Assembly (NCBI GenBank): GCA_037389465.1
Contig: JAZARR010000213.1
Coordinates: 2,217,501-2,281,500 of the forward strand
Length of the DNA stretch: 64,000 bases
Source: Baylisascaris procyonis
Lineage: Eukaryota > Nematoda > Chromadorea > Rhabditida > Ascarididae
Direction of reading: 5' to 3'
Shown here: positions 48,411 to 61,400 of the stretch, piece after piece
How the letters are laid out: every line of letters starts with the position of its first letter
Numbering within the stretch: the stretch's first letter is position 1
Made by a program: the position numbers and the translations under genes
Notes under the pieces: model-generated
Databases searched by the model: none
What the model was told of the DNA's origin: nothing
The model's input: only the letters and a program-made list of their open reading frames with translations

Positions 48411-51096
48411 ATGAGATTTCATTTACGAAACGGTTATCAATTGGCAAATCTTTGTGGTATTAGTTATACGGTATTTGCCGTTGTGGGAATTATATCATTA
48501 GTTCTATTCTTCTCATGTCCACTCACATATGGTCACGAACAATGTGGTCATGCGAAAATTATCGGTATTATCGTATTCTTCGAATTGAGTATCAATTTCT
48601 TCTTCTTCCAGAAATATAGCAAGTAAGAGTTCTTTTAAGAGCTATCGTATAACGCTCAATAAAACCCCTGATATTCCAGGTTTTGTTTTTTTTTTTTTTT
48701 AATTGAGAGAAGATTGGTGATATTATTTGAAGAAAATAATTTTATTCATAATTTTTTGATAAATTCGGAAGTTCTAGTCGTTTTGCTTTCCTCTTCGTTT
48801 TTATTCTTCTTTCCATTATTTTATTTTCTATGAATAGCGGATATGTCATTATGAGGCCTTTCCACATATAAAAGTAATTTGCAAATATTGTTTTCTAAAT
48901 TTTGAGATGGTTCTATTGTTCAATTCGTATCATTAAAATTGCTTCATATTTTCTATTGTGCTATATCTTTTCCAATGAGCTATAATACTGCATTAGGTTA
49001 TAACTGATTGCTCAAATTAAATGCACTAACTCTATTATATCAGATATTTCCCATTTTTATACATCGTAGCATCGATATTCTTTACTTGTTATAGAGAGGG
49101 ACATTCATTGGAAATAATATAGCATGATAGGGAATATCGGGTTTCTTTTCGTTATATATCGTTGGCTTTTTATGAGATTTTATGAGATTCATATATAATT
49201 GAAAAGTTTATAAAAATGACGCAAATCGAATTTTATTTATAGACGTAACGATCCACAACGTTGGTCGACGAGTTGTTTGCTTAGCGATGATGATAAACAA
49301 CGTCCATCGACGGGTCGATATTGTATGGAATGTGATAGAATGGCACCAGAGAGGAGTCATCATTGTCCACTCTGTAGAATGTGTATCCTTCGTAAAGATC
49401 ATCATTGCTTCATGACTGGTGGATGTGTGGGCATTGCGAATCAGGTGAGGATTATTAAGCGCATAGTTTTGTTCATTTTTAATTAACATCATCGCTGATC
49501 GATGACCTGATTTGCTTTAAGAATTCGAAGAGGAATTAGCATGCGAATGCATTTGCTGATTGCTTCCGAAGAATGTTGTCTGTTCGGATTTTCTTAGATT
49601 AAGAGTTTTACTATGAATATAGAATATTCTTATATTTGGTTTCATCCATTCATAGAAATGTTCAGTTGAAGTTTCGTACTGAGTTTTGTGGCAGTTCAAG
49701 TAATAGATCATATGATGATGAACTTGAAATCATAGGTTCACATCGAAGGTACGAACAAGTTTTACTAGACGAAAGTAATGAGCTCAAAGTGGATAATAGC
49801 GAATATTTCAGCGTTTCTTTATTGTTTTCGTGCTATGGGCAGGTATCGGATCTGCTATAGGTTCCTATTATCTCCTTATGTACCTATTAACGTTTGTGGA
49901 GCCGAATATATATCCATTCGGGTGGTTGAAGTTTATTGCACCGTTTGCGGTTGGACGATGGTTAGCATCCTATGAAAGCCTTTCAAATATGATAATGTGT
50001 ATTGCATTCAGCTTATCCACAGCAACCTCTATTGCTGCACTCATTTTCTTCTTTTCACAGGTTTCTTTTTATTTATTTATTTTATTTTATTTTATTTTAT
50101 TTTATTTTATTTCTAAAGAATTGCCTTTTAACGTTTAATCGACCAGTTGAAATATTCAACGCCTAGAAGACGCTGAACATACAACTTTTTCAATTGTTCA
50201 AATCCGACGTATGTTGGGATCCTTATGGAGGAGGAAGGATGTTTTATAAAAGAGAATTGTGATGGATATATCTACTAAGCGATGATTTGGGATATCTTAG
50301 GAAATATTTTGCAGAAATGTTGAATATGCAAATGAACGATAGAGATGGAATAGTTCACGAAAAGAAAACATTATACCAATTATACAAATAAGAAGCGATT
50401 CCAGTCTACCTTGTCTTATTGGGAATATTTACCCCCCCCCCCCCCCCCAAAAAAAAAAAATTAATATTATTTTTATTGAGTATTTTTGAATTTATATTGA
50501 AATTCTTTTAGATGTTTTACACATTGCATGGATATACAATGTACGATTATCATACACTTTGCCGTCGTTATGAGTTAAAAGGTGACGGTTCTTCCTATAC
50601 CGAAAGGTATTGTTCTTCTTTTGTTAGACTATAAATTGAATATGCAGCGAGAAACTTTCTCTAGTAAGAGGGTATGAAAGCTGTTAAATGAAGCAATTTG
50701 ATTAATCAAATCATCGATTTTTATAAATTAACGAAGGAGGGAAACAAAGAGGTTCACGGTAAAATCCGAAAAAAAGTGGGAAGGTGATGGTTAGGGATTT
50801 CGCGGGTCGTTCTTCAGGATGAACGTCAATTTATTGTGGATTTTATTTTACCGGATTTAATGAAGATTTTCATTGGCTAAGCGTAAATCTTACTAATAAA
50901 TAACTGTGTTGATTATTCGAAATAATTGCTATTATTAATCTTTATTTGATACTTTATAATGATAAATTTTAGGCTGCAATTAGTATTCGGTCATTATTGG
51001 ATACTTAATTTTATATTCCCTCAAATTTGGTGTCCAAATCGTCTAACAGCAGAAATTGCACGTAATATATTCAATACGTGTTCCAAAGATCTTTGA
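48411..51096 (+). CDS. DHHC palmitoyltransferase, ZDHHC24-like, five exons
   Basis: Exons 48411-48622, 49243-49444, 49812-50060, 50512-50606 and 50973-51096 give 293 residues, all GT-AG and phase-consistent. Two membrane segments (about 17-36 and 47-66) precede the Cys-rich domain: YCMECDRMAPERSHHC, CPLCRMC, then KDHHC at 122-126 with catalytic Cys126, followed by FMTGGCVGIANQ. The usual N-C-V-G after DHHC is GCVG here, as I recall for the ZDHHC24 subgroup (RCVG). At least two more membrane segments follow (VFVLWAGIGSAIGSYYLLMY; MCIAFSLSTATSIAALIFFF). The family transfers palmitate from acyl-CoA to protein cysteines at endomembranes. A TTTTCAG at about 48334 may be a trans-splice site. Which DHHC subgroup it belongs to is less certain than the family. 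Confidence 0.9.
50070..50112. repeat. (TTTTA)n repeat after DHHC exon 3
   Basis: A TTTA/TTTTA repeat tract starts about 10 bp into the intron after the donor at 50061. Confidence 0.85.
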
Positions 51097-52194
51097 TTAA
51101 ATTTTCTATGATATATTCAATCCAACAATTGGTAATCGTTTTTGTTATATTTTCACTCCTATTTTATGTTCATTTAATGAAGGAGGATAGGGCAATAGAG
51201 GTTCACTTCACTTTTTTTTTTTGCATAATTTGCACTGAAATAATGTGATTAATCATCTAAATGATTTAAATTTTCATTTATAATGAATATGCAAATTTTT
51301 GTCCGTCAAATGAATTCGTCATTGAAATTTGTTTTGCCCATGAAATTGGATTTGAAAATTGGCTTTGTTAATATTCGATCGTTATTTATATGTGGGGATT
51401 ACAGTCATCTAGCATTCATTGATGAGATAAAATTTAATCCCTATCCTCCTTAAGTATAAGCTCAACTGTGGTACTGGGTTATCCCATTAGCTCTAAAAAA
51501 TTTCCTTAGAGCTATAGTGGAGTGAAAGGGAGAGAGGAGTCATCCGACAGCTGGGGTTTTGTTAAGTATCTTTGTTTTGGCTGGTTACAGCATATAATAT
51601 CCCAGAAATATAGGAAACATTTAACTCACTATGAAGGGGTAGGGATGTTACGACTCAGATATATTTAAAAGTAGTATTTATTCTGCATAATACGAAATAA
51701 TGCATTCTATTCATTGTGTTGTTCTTATCGAAGTCATTACAAAAAAAAAGGGGAGCAGAGGGAAGAGTAAAATTGAGTGGGGGGGGGGGGGTTTACTGAT
51801 TAATGGACAACTGTCAACTCTTTCATCATTTCTCTAATTTACTGTATTCATTTCTATAGTCACAGTTTATACTTACCTACTTACCCATATAATGAAAGAA
51901 GTTTTAAGTGATTTAGTTGGTTGATAAAGTTCGAAATATTTGAATATATACAACGTGAAAAATAGATTTGCTAGCAAGTTTAGTGTTGTATGCATTTATT
52001 TATAGAATATTTATTGTTTTATTTATTGTTTTATTATTTCTACCTTCTATTGAATTTATTTGTTGCTGTGGATGTACTACGTTTATTGCTTAGTTCACGT
52101 TTAAGGGAATTTACTATTCACTTATAGAGTGGTTGTATGGCTGTAAATCGATGATGCATAAATAGCCATAGTCGCAAAATACAATAGCAAATTG
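51097..52194. other. 3' flank of the DHHC gene, no gene seen
   Basis: AT-rich sequence with a G-run near 51780-51790. No supported exon on either strand. This is the spacer between convergent genes. Confidence 0.5.
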
Positions 52195-53229
52195 TCACAT
52201 TCGAAGTGGCTGATCGTAAGTGCGTATGTTTCGGCTTTCCCTAAAGGCATCTAAGCATTTTACTTCTTCCCCGTCCTTGCCTATTCCTGCTGTTGTGCTT
52301 TCCCAGGGATTTTTTTCGGCACTTTTATTACCGTTGACGCGGAATTGAGGACAAATGCATCGGTACAAATTCCTTCTGAGTCTTGGTTTTCCATTACTGC
52401 TTCGGAGTGAGAGGAAGGAGGAATGGGGAGGGAAGTCAAGTCTTAGCATCCACTAGACTATTACTGATTGTGTAGTTCTAACATGTGTGCCAATTCTTGT
52501 GATCGAAGCGCTATCGCCCACCACGTATGCCCTTCGGCTATTCACAATGCTTTAACATTGTTCTTGCCTATTTTGTGATCGTGTTTGCCGTAAAAAAACT
52601 ATTCTACCTGTTTTCCGTTACATGTCGCATCTCATTCTACCTTATAATGAAGGTTCATCAAAACGAAACTCTTTGATGTCGAGTTTAATCCACCAGTTTT
52701 AGCAAGTTGGACTCGCAGAACACATAGCCGCCAGTTCTCCTCATCTTGGTGGTCATTTATAGCTGTTATCCGCACACTCGCTAACACTGATAGTATGCAT
52801 GTTCCCCCGAACAATCCTGGGCACCTTTTGGCCATCAGAATTAAACGCATTCGCTGTTGGTTGTGCAACCGATGTAGTGCGGCAACTGAGGACGGATCTT
52901 TATTCACATTAAATGCGTAAATCCAAACTTTTTAATGTATAGCTTAAAAATCTGCCCATTAATTTTGCTTTTATTATATACGAACGGAGTTGTTTTCCTA
53001 TAAGGTTTTCCCGTGGAAGTACAAAGACGTTGTGAACCTTCGAAGTTCTCTTGCTAGTTGATGATAGTACTCTCGTATTTGGATTACCAAATTGTCGGAT
53101 TCGACAATTACTTTTTCGGTGATATACATAGGAAACCATTATTAGCCAAATTTTACTCACTTCATGTAATCTTACAAAGAAGCAAGCAATGTGGAGTAAC
53201 ACCATCATAAAGGGAATAATGGATTGCAA
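52195..53229 (-). other. Three consecutive unexplained open frames, possibly a decayed element
   Basis: On the - strand, open frames at 53229-52909, 52907-52632 and 52449-52195 follow one another in a less AT-rich stretch. Pieces such as LHRLHNQQRMRLILMAKRCP and KVHNVFVLPRENLIGKQLRS look protein-like, but I recognise no transposase, reverse transcriptase or other domain and no splice chain joins them. It could be an old mobile-element remnant or a small gene. Confidence 0.25.
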
Positions 53230-53410
53230 AAGTTAAATTACTTGTAAGAAATGAAGCTAGAAACTATTGAAATCATTGGTGAAAATAATTGAGATCACAA
53301 TAAAAAAAGTGATATTATTATCCCTTCATGTGAAATGAACGCCATACCGATTCATATCGAAACGATGAAAAACCAACTCAAAATTTTGTTCGCCATTAGA
53401 AAGAGGAAAG

Positions 53411-56400
53411 TTAAATGGAACAGCGAACTCGACCATATAATTGCTTCATCACTTCTTCTTGAAGCAAAGAAATAAGAGACATAAGATGATTTAGCAGTAC
53501 GAAATAAAATAAAACTTAATAAATACGACATGGGGAAACGCTATAAACAAATGTAGATGATAGACATTAAACGACCACACACATCATCAACAAGATCGAA
53601 ATGCTTATCATTGCGATATTAAAAGCAATTATGATTTCGTTTACAATATTATTACCAATAGGGTTGGCTTCTCTACCCAAACCGATCATAATGCTTTTAG
53701 ATAAGCCAATAGTGATTGAACTTGCCCATGGGCAGTTGTCCTGAGATATTTCTGAAAGTTTAGATAATTTGTGAAAATATTAAATAATAAAGCAAAAAAA
53801 ATGTTAATGCTTGTAACTGGAAATGCGCTTTAATCAAAAATAAGATATAAAACAGATCGTTAAAATGTATGGAGTTATATCTAACGGATCTACAAAACCT
53901 ATTCCTTTCATATTAGGCTATTAATTATCAAATTTCAACTTTTTTTTGAGCGCCGATAAGCATCTGTCCTAGAATTTCTAACTCAACGAATGAATGCTTT
54001 AACCGATGTCATAGCTTGGAAATATAAGTGGTAAATAAAGAGAAGCGAAGGGAAGACGGTAGAAGTGAAAGAGAACCTCTGTATCCCAAAGCAAATCGAC
54101 AATCGTTTCGTCTTGCATTTCATCTAATTCGACATGTTTCGAAAGTGGAGGCGATAAACGAAAGAACGCTAATTTTTGATCATGTGCCCATGAACGTGCC
54201 CGTTTCACACATTCACCATCCGATGAAGTGATCTATAAGCACTAATGCATTAACACCATCAATGACCGCCACAACTGACCACAAAATGATCAATGACCAT
54301 AAAAAAGTATTTCTACGAAGCATAAGTTCCACAGCAAATATATGAAAAATATTTTTTACGAGCATTGCATCATATATGACTGAAAGAAAGCTTTGTCCTA
54401 TATTATGATAATCTACAACACACTAAATTAAATGTTTCAGTGATGAGCTTTACCATCTAAATATTAGAGACCACTAATGAAAGAAATGCATATAAATATT
54501 AAAAAGTTTAAAAGAAGCAATAAGGCATTTACAGTTGAAATTCAATCCTTTCAACTTTCTCCTTCTCTTTTCCTTTAAAGGATCCCTTATCCAAATTGCA
54601 GTATTAGCATTAGCTGATATTGCAAACGTCAAGCATTAAAAAAAATGCTTGAAATATATTTATTATATTTTTGCATTGAAATAATTATATTACATACACA
54701 AAAAAATATCGACGAAAATCAACTCCAAAAAACCTTTGTGAAAACAAAATTTAAACGATAATAATAACGAAAATTTTGGGCAACCGATAAGTAAATCCAT
54801 ATAAACATCTAAGAACGAGGCATCAAAAGCATAAAATATGGGTAACCTGTTCGATAAGTATATCCTTTAAATTCATGAGATCACGTATCATTGAGAAACC
54901 CTCATTGATACTTGTCGGAGCTGTAAGGCTAAAATTGGAGCAATTCACCTCGCTAGCTGGAGATTGACCAGTGCCCACCGATAAAACACAACCGATGTTT
55001 ACTCCTTCGTGACCCTTAATATTCATTCATTTGTTTCATCCATCATAATAAAAACATAATTTCCTGGTATAATAAAAAAAAAAGAATAAGAGAAGCAAAA
55101 TGGAGATTGAAAGCGGCAAGAGATGCGGATCTCCATCTCTAATATAGATTATTGAAATGCATTAGATCATTAGAGAATATCGGCTAGTCAAAACGACTAA
55201 AAAGCACAGTGAAATTTTTTTCGTCAATTATGAAAACAATGTAAGATAAAAAGAGCTAAATTCACATTCCACATCTGAATATTGAATAAAAATAAATTTT
55301 CCCTCAAAATAAAGTTACAGGAATTTTTCAAAAACATTAATAACCAATTAGGGAACTTATATATGTCAACGTAGTTTATTGAAAAATTGTGCACAAAAAT
55401 AGCCGCCAACAAATTTAGAATGCTAAAATGAAAGCGATTATATTGAGTCGTATAAAAAGAATAAAAAAAAGATAGTTCAAATGATGTCATAATCCCTCTC
55501 ACTGAGTATTGACATGCAGCATTATATGTGTGTATATCATTCAAAAGATCCAATGTGGGATTATTGGCAATCAATCCACCATCCACAATACCATCCTTTG
55601 GTGGGAAGAACGTCGGCGCTGCACTACAATACAAATTAAACCGATTATGACGACATACATCGAGAAAGACCTTTTTATAAAATTCAACATCACAATTATC
55701 CAGCAATAATACTAGCTATTTCCACTTACGTAAGAAAATCAAGACAGAAACTCATCAGCCGTTTTCAATAACAATGTTAAGAGGCGGAAGAGACCCTAAT
55801 AAAACCACGTTTCCAATAAGCTCTTCGCCAAGTTTCTGAGGTAGAAACCAACCCCCCCCCTTTAATGACCACCTTCCTCTTTATTACAAAAATAAATCGC
55901 TATAAAGATGAACTAATAATTTCTTGAAGCAATCCTTCAAATATCTTAAATGTTCATCGCTCAAGCATTCAGATCAAATGGAATGAATATTGAGATTTTT
56001 AATGAAGCAATAATGCAACCTGGAATAACGTGCACATCTCCATATAACACAATCCTCCGGATCAGAGTAGCCCAACGCCTCATTCTGTACAATATTTAGC
56101 GGTAAACGATAACTGCGATATAGCTTCAACTCTGGTACGGTCGTCCTTATACTTGTCGCAGTGACCATCACTCTAAACAAGAGTGACCATTACTCTAAAC
56201 AAGAGTGACTATCACTCTAAACAAAAGTGACCATTACTCTAAACAAGAGTGACCGATCTCTTCAACATCACCTAAATGTCATCTTGTTCCCCAAAATGTG
56301 ACTACTATTAATACAATTCCTAACCGAAGGTGGAAGGGGACGTATGCATTTCATTCCAGCAAAATCAGACCTCAGTTGTGTAATTAAGAGGTGTACGAAT

Positions 56401-58423
56401 TGAAGTTTTCAACGAGTCATATTCATGACAGATCATTCAAAAAACTAATGATGAATGATTAAATAAATGAAATGATTTCGATTTATTATTATGCTTAGCA
56501 AAATGGATGAAAATTTTAGCACTAGCAAAATCGAAGCGAAAATAATAAAAAAAGGTATTAAAATTATAAATGATTCACTTCCGGCGCTTAAGGCTTGCCA
56601 TCGTTGGTTCCATGCCGAAATGTTTTTGCAGGAAATGCTCAATTATTGACTCCGAATATGGTCTCTTGCCAACGAAGATCTCATCTTTCAGTCTGAGATA
56701 CAGACTTTGACATGTGCGTAGCGAATCTCCTAGAGAAATATACAAATATTTAAAAGTATTCGTAGAGAATTACACAGGACTCTGTGATAAAAAGCTTCTT
56801 GAAGGCCATTATTTAACTAATCAAGATGCATAATGCTATCGAGACAAATTCGTGTGGAAACTGCAAAATATGCCAATGAGATATTAAATTTATTTTTGAA
56901 TAAAAAGTTCGCTATATCATTGATCGAATTTCATATATTCCATTTCTGAGATTCCAATCTTATTAAATTCCGATGATATCACCCATACGGCTTAGATCAT
57001 TTATTTCCTATTGCCTGCAACGAATATACCACAAAAAATTGAACGTAAAAGCAAAAGCCAATTGAAAAAAAAAGCGAGGAAAATATAGTGGAGTCCAATT
57101 TCCTATGCAACGCATTAATACCGCAGCACCACCAATTATGTCGCGGGATAGTTGCAAATATTATTGAATGCAACAAAATGGATTGGCGTTTTAAGTACTC
57201 CCACCTAAAACATCGCAATTATAAAAAAAAAAAAAAAAGCAAAAGACTTGCGTATATGAATTCTACAAATTGTATCAATGTGAAGATATTGCAGCAATCC
57301 CCGTAAACAGCTATCTTCTATTCATAAAATAATGCCGATGAATTTCTCGGCGAATGAGCATATTTAATACTCGGTAAATATATTTTATACAATTTAGAAA
57401 ACCTATTATAAACCCATCATAAGTGATTCTCTTCAAGAAAAAAAAATTCAGACAGCAAACAATAAATCAGTGAGGAATGGCTAAGTATAAAAGTTGAGAC
57501 AAGATAATCTATAAATCAATCATTTTTGAAGAAAACATATCTATCAGAAGAATAAGCTATGTAGAAATTACTGAAAAGTTGGATAGTCGAAAAATTCCAG
57601 AAAAATTTTCAACGATCAAATTTTTTTTAGAATTGTAGAATGAGGTGGGAGGGATATGCTTGTCGCCTCGTTAATGATTATATCAATAAATTAAACAATA
57701 ATTGTGTGAATGTTTTCACCTCTAGCTAAAGCGAGTGCAATAATCGCACCAGTACTCGTACCGGCCAACCATTTGAAATGCTCCATTATTGGATATCCCA
57801 ATTCATTTTCAATATGCAGAAGAATCTTTAAAATATCAAATATAGGTATTAAAAAAAACTCTCAAACATCATCATATAAAAATTAATACATATATTTATG
57901 TTAAATAAGTTGCAAAACTGCTCTGAGGCAAAGAATTCAATTAATTCCAAATTTTTGATCCACTTCCACCAATAAATCTATTTCGATGATTGCCAACAAC
58001 AACAACAAATCAAGAAGAACGCTAAATAATCGTTTCGAATATGACTACAGGCAAAGAGGAGGTAGGGGGGGGGGAGGTGTAGGGTGGTGGGAAAATTGAA
58101 GTAACAAAGTAACATATAAAATACGATTAAATAAATAACCTGTATAAGAACAAGTCCCTTAATACCACCACCATCAAGGGATAGACAATTAATAATTTGA
58201 TCTCTTTGTTCAGATGGCATAGCAGAGATCCTTGATAGTGCACGTGCTTGCATTAGATCGCTAATAACTGCAATATTGGTTAAATAAGTGATACACTGAT
58301 ATATGATAATGAATGATAAGATATAATATGATAAACAAAATATATCTCAAACCGTGTTCTGGTGCTCGAGCGGAATCATGTGGTGGAGTTGCCATCAATT
58401 CGATGCATTCCATTATTTCCTTC
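53411..58423 (-). CDS. PLA2G6 patatin (catalytic) exons
   Basis: The GGGIKG loop is in exon 58267-58140, the nucleophile-elbow motif [14 protein letters not shown] in 57825-57720, and the catalytic Asp in [14 protein letters not shown] in 55623-55503. Exon 55014-54847 gives [10 protein letters not shown] and exon 54232-54058 gives [14 protein letters not shown] then LLWDTEV. A weak donor (TACC|GTCTTC, after 54058) joins 53457-53411, encoding [12 protein letters not shown] and the stop; its spacing matches the human C-terminus better than the read-through ending ...FPSYDIG at 53999. Confidence 0.88.
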
Positions 58424-61400
58424 CTATAAATTAATCGACAATTAATTCTCCTTTATGAATAAGATGATCGAAAATGAAAACCATATCAGAAGTAAAAAAA
58501 ATCGATAATCGATAACGAACAAATCGATAATCGATAATGAACAGATAATTGCAATGTCGCATTGCAATTCAAAATTATAAGAAACGAATTTTTTTTCTCG
58601 TCGTTCTATGTATTGCAAATGAATACCAACTGCTTTCCACTCATTAATATTAGGCAACTTCGAAATGAACTCTCAAATGCACTCAATCAGCAACCCAACT
58701 TTAAGATATGTTAGAAAATACAGCTCATACTTAACTAAATTTCCTCAGAAACAAATATAGTGCTTAATATTTTTTAAATTCTTTAAGTAATGATATGTTT
58801 CTGCCACTAAAATATTTCATTTTTAGATAACGAAATATAAAACGAAAATATTCAACGCTAAAAATATAAATATAATATTCTAAAGGTAAAAATACTAAAA
58901 TGAAACAGATAAAGAAAAACATCAAAAGTCTATAAATTGGAAATAATTCATCGATTGTCCCTGCCTTCCTCCACATCTCCATCTTACAACTTTATTCAAA
59001 TCCTGCTTCGTCAATGACTACAGAAAAGAGACTCCTCTATAAGGAGGCATCAGAATGAGTATCTAAATATAAGAGTCTTGACACGAATCTTACTTCAACA
59101 GATCACAGGCAATGAATTCAACCATTGAATCAAATATCAAAAAAAAAAATTTTTTTTAATGAAATAAGGAAAAAAAATAAGTCAGATGTAAGTGAAAACA
59201 TGAGAATAGGAAAATTACTTATGAGGATTGGATGACTGCTTCGCAATATCACCGGCTGTAAAGCCACGACGATTCTTCGCTGTGGCCGACGCATTGAAAC
59301 ATAACAAAAGTTTCACAATGGTTAGCGAACCTTGCTGAAAACATTCAAATTATATGCAACAAATATTTTAACGATTCCGATAAAATATAGGTATCTTATA
59401 TAAAATTCCGTCAAATAAATGAATTTAACGTATTCGAATTCGAATTTACAAGTCTACTATTGCAAAGCATGGGGCAAAATAGGCAAGTATACTGTAGTCG
59501 CATCAGAACTTTAAATAATAGTAATCTCACACGATTTCTATACCTATGAGCACCAGATAAAAAGTCATCGGAAAATTAGCGCCCTATTGCATCAAAGACG
59601 ACGGGGGTAACCCTCAAAAAAAAAAAGTCGCTAAAGAAGTCAATCGACGATCCTCACTCAGAAAGGAGAAGGAGCAGATCGTATGTTCGATAAAACAACA
59701 TCAGTATTCTGCTTACCCCCCCCCCCCCCAATCATTTAAACAAACATACAGATATCACTTATAAAAATTAGCCACTTCACTGCAGTGAAGTGCATAGATA
59801 GCATCTACCTGTGTACTAATATAGAAATCTCACCTGAGCAGCTATATGCAATGCAGTATTACCACTTTGATCCGTAGCATTGGGATCAGCTCGAAATGAA
59901 AGTAATGCTATCGCCTGTGGAAGATCACCTCTTTTTATTGCACAATGTAATGGTGTTTGATAAAGTCCATCACGAACATTCACATCCAAATTGCGAGCCA
60001 CTCCCTCGAGGATATGATAGAGAAGCTATAATTAATAAATAATGCTCTTTCAAATATCTACAATCACTAATATAACCAAAATGTAAAATTTTATAAAGGT
60101 AATCCACTATATTTATCTTTATTAAATATACAAATGAATATAAACTGCTTTCATCAGCAATACCAGGAGGATAGAAAAATAAAACATAAATCAATAAAGA
60201 TATTTAAAAAAAAAATTATATTGATGATAATATGTATGCTCTCATTTTCATCAAATTTTATTTAACAGCAATATCGTATAATCTCCTATATAACCGAAGA
60301 TACGTCTACTTTGACCTTCAAATATAACACTATCCTATGGATATCTAACAAGCAATAAAGCCCTTTTAATTAACAAAAAGAGAGACGTAAAGGAGCTTTA
60401 TATTAGACAACACATAGTATTAGACAACACATAATGAGACGAAAGTATATCTACAAATTCTCTAACTTTTCATGTAATTTTAAACTCACCTTTCTGTCTA
60501 ATTTCTCATGAAGAATCGTCGATGTGCCATTAATTCGTTCGAATAGAAAATGTGGTGACTTTTCTGCTATTGTATCCACTAATCTAAAATATTAGCGAGT
60601 GCATCACAAATAAATCTATGAAATCCACAATGATTACTTCATCGGCATTCTAAGGTCAACCATATTCGTATGAGTGTGATCAAAGATCCGACCCCCCATA
60701 CGACTCCTACTTGCTCCGAATATATGAACGCAGTGCACATGTTTCAGTGCAAACAAATTAAATGCAAAGAAAAAGGGTGTCCAATCATATACCTCTACAT
60801 ATTGTGAATACTATAAGGCATTAAAAAAATAAACAAAATTAATTAATGAAGAAAAATATAAATTGAAATATTAGGAAATTAGTCGAGTTCTCATCGTTCT
60901 ACGCTTACTTCAATAATTCAATAAAAAACATCACTTCGATGGTACAAATATTCGTTATTTACCCGATAAAGGTAGATGCATAGAAAAGCTTCACTGATAA
61001 TTTATATGCAAATTTAGCAATAACTAACAGAAAAAAAACATTCGAAGATCAAATAGAAGTGGTACTTTCAATAAGTAAATTGTCTATCATCAAGCCGAAC
61101 GTTAGATTCACATTTTAGTAAGCTAATTGAAAACTTCTGCCAAATATGAATCACTAAAGACTATTCTCTATCCCAACCCAAAAATAAAATTTTTCTCGCA
61201 TTTTCTATCGTCAACAATCATCACATATGCATAAATTTCAAAAAAAATAAATAAATAAATAAATAAAAATAATAATAACAATAACATTAATAATAATAAA
61301 AAAAGGAAATAATAACAAACATAGGTAATGCATCAGGTGAATGGGCAAGCGTAAGAATAAAAGCAAGTGGTCCTGCTGGGAATGGTCCAACCGAACAACC

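Noticed and set aside
51780..51790. Homopolymer G/C runs here and at about 25970, 50432, 58066, 59709 and 61810
   Set aside because: Simple homopolymers in introns or spacers, prone to sequencing error, with no feature attached.
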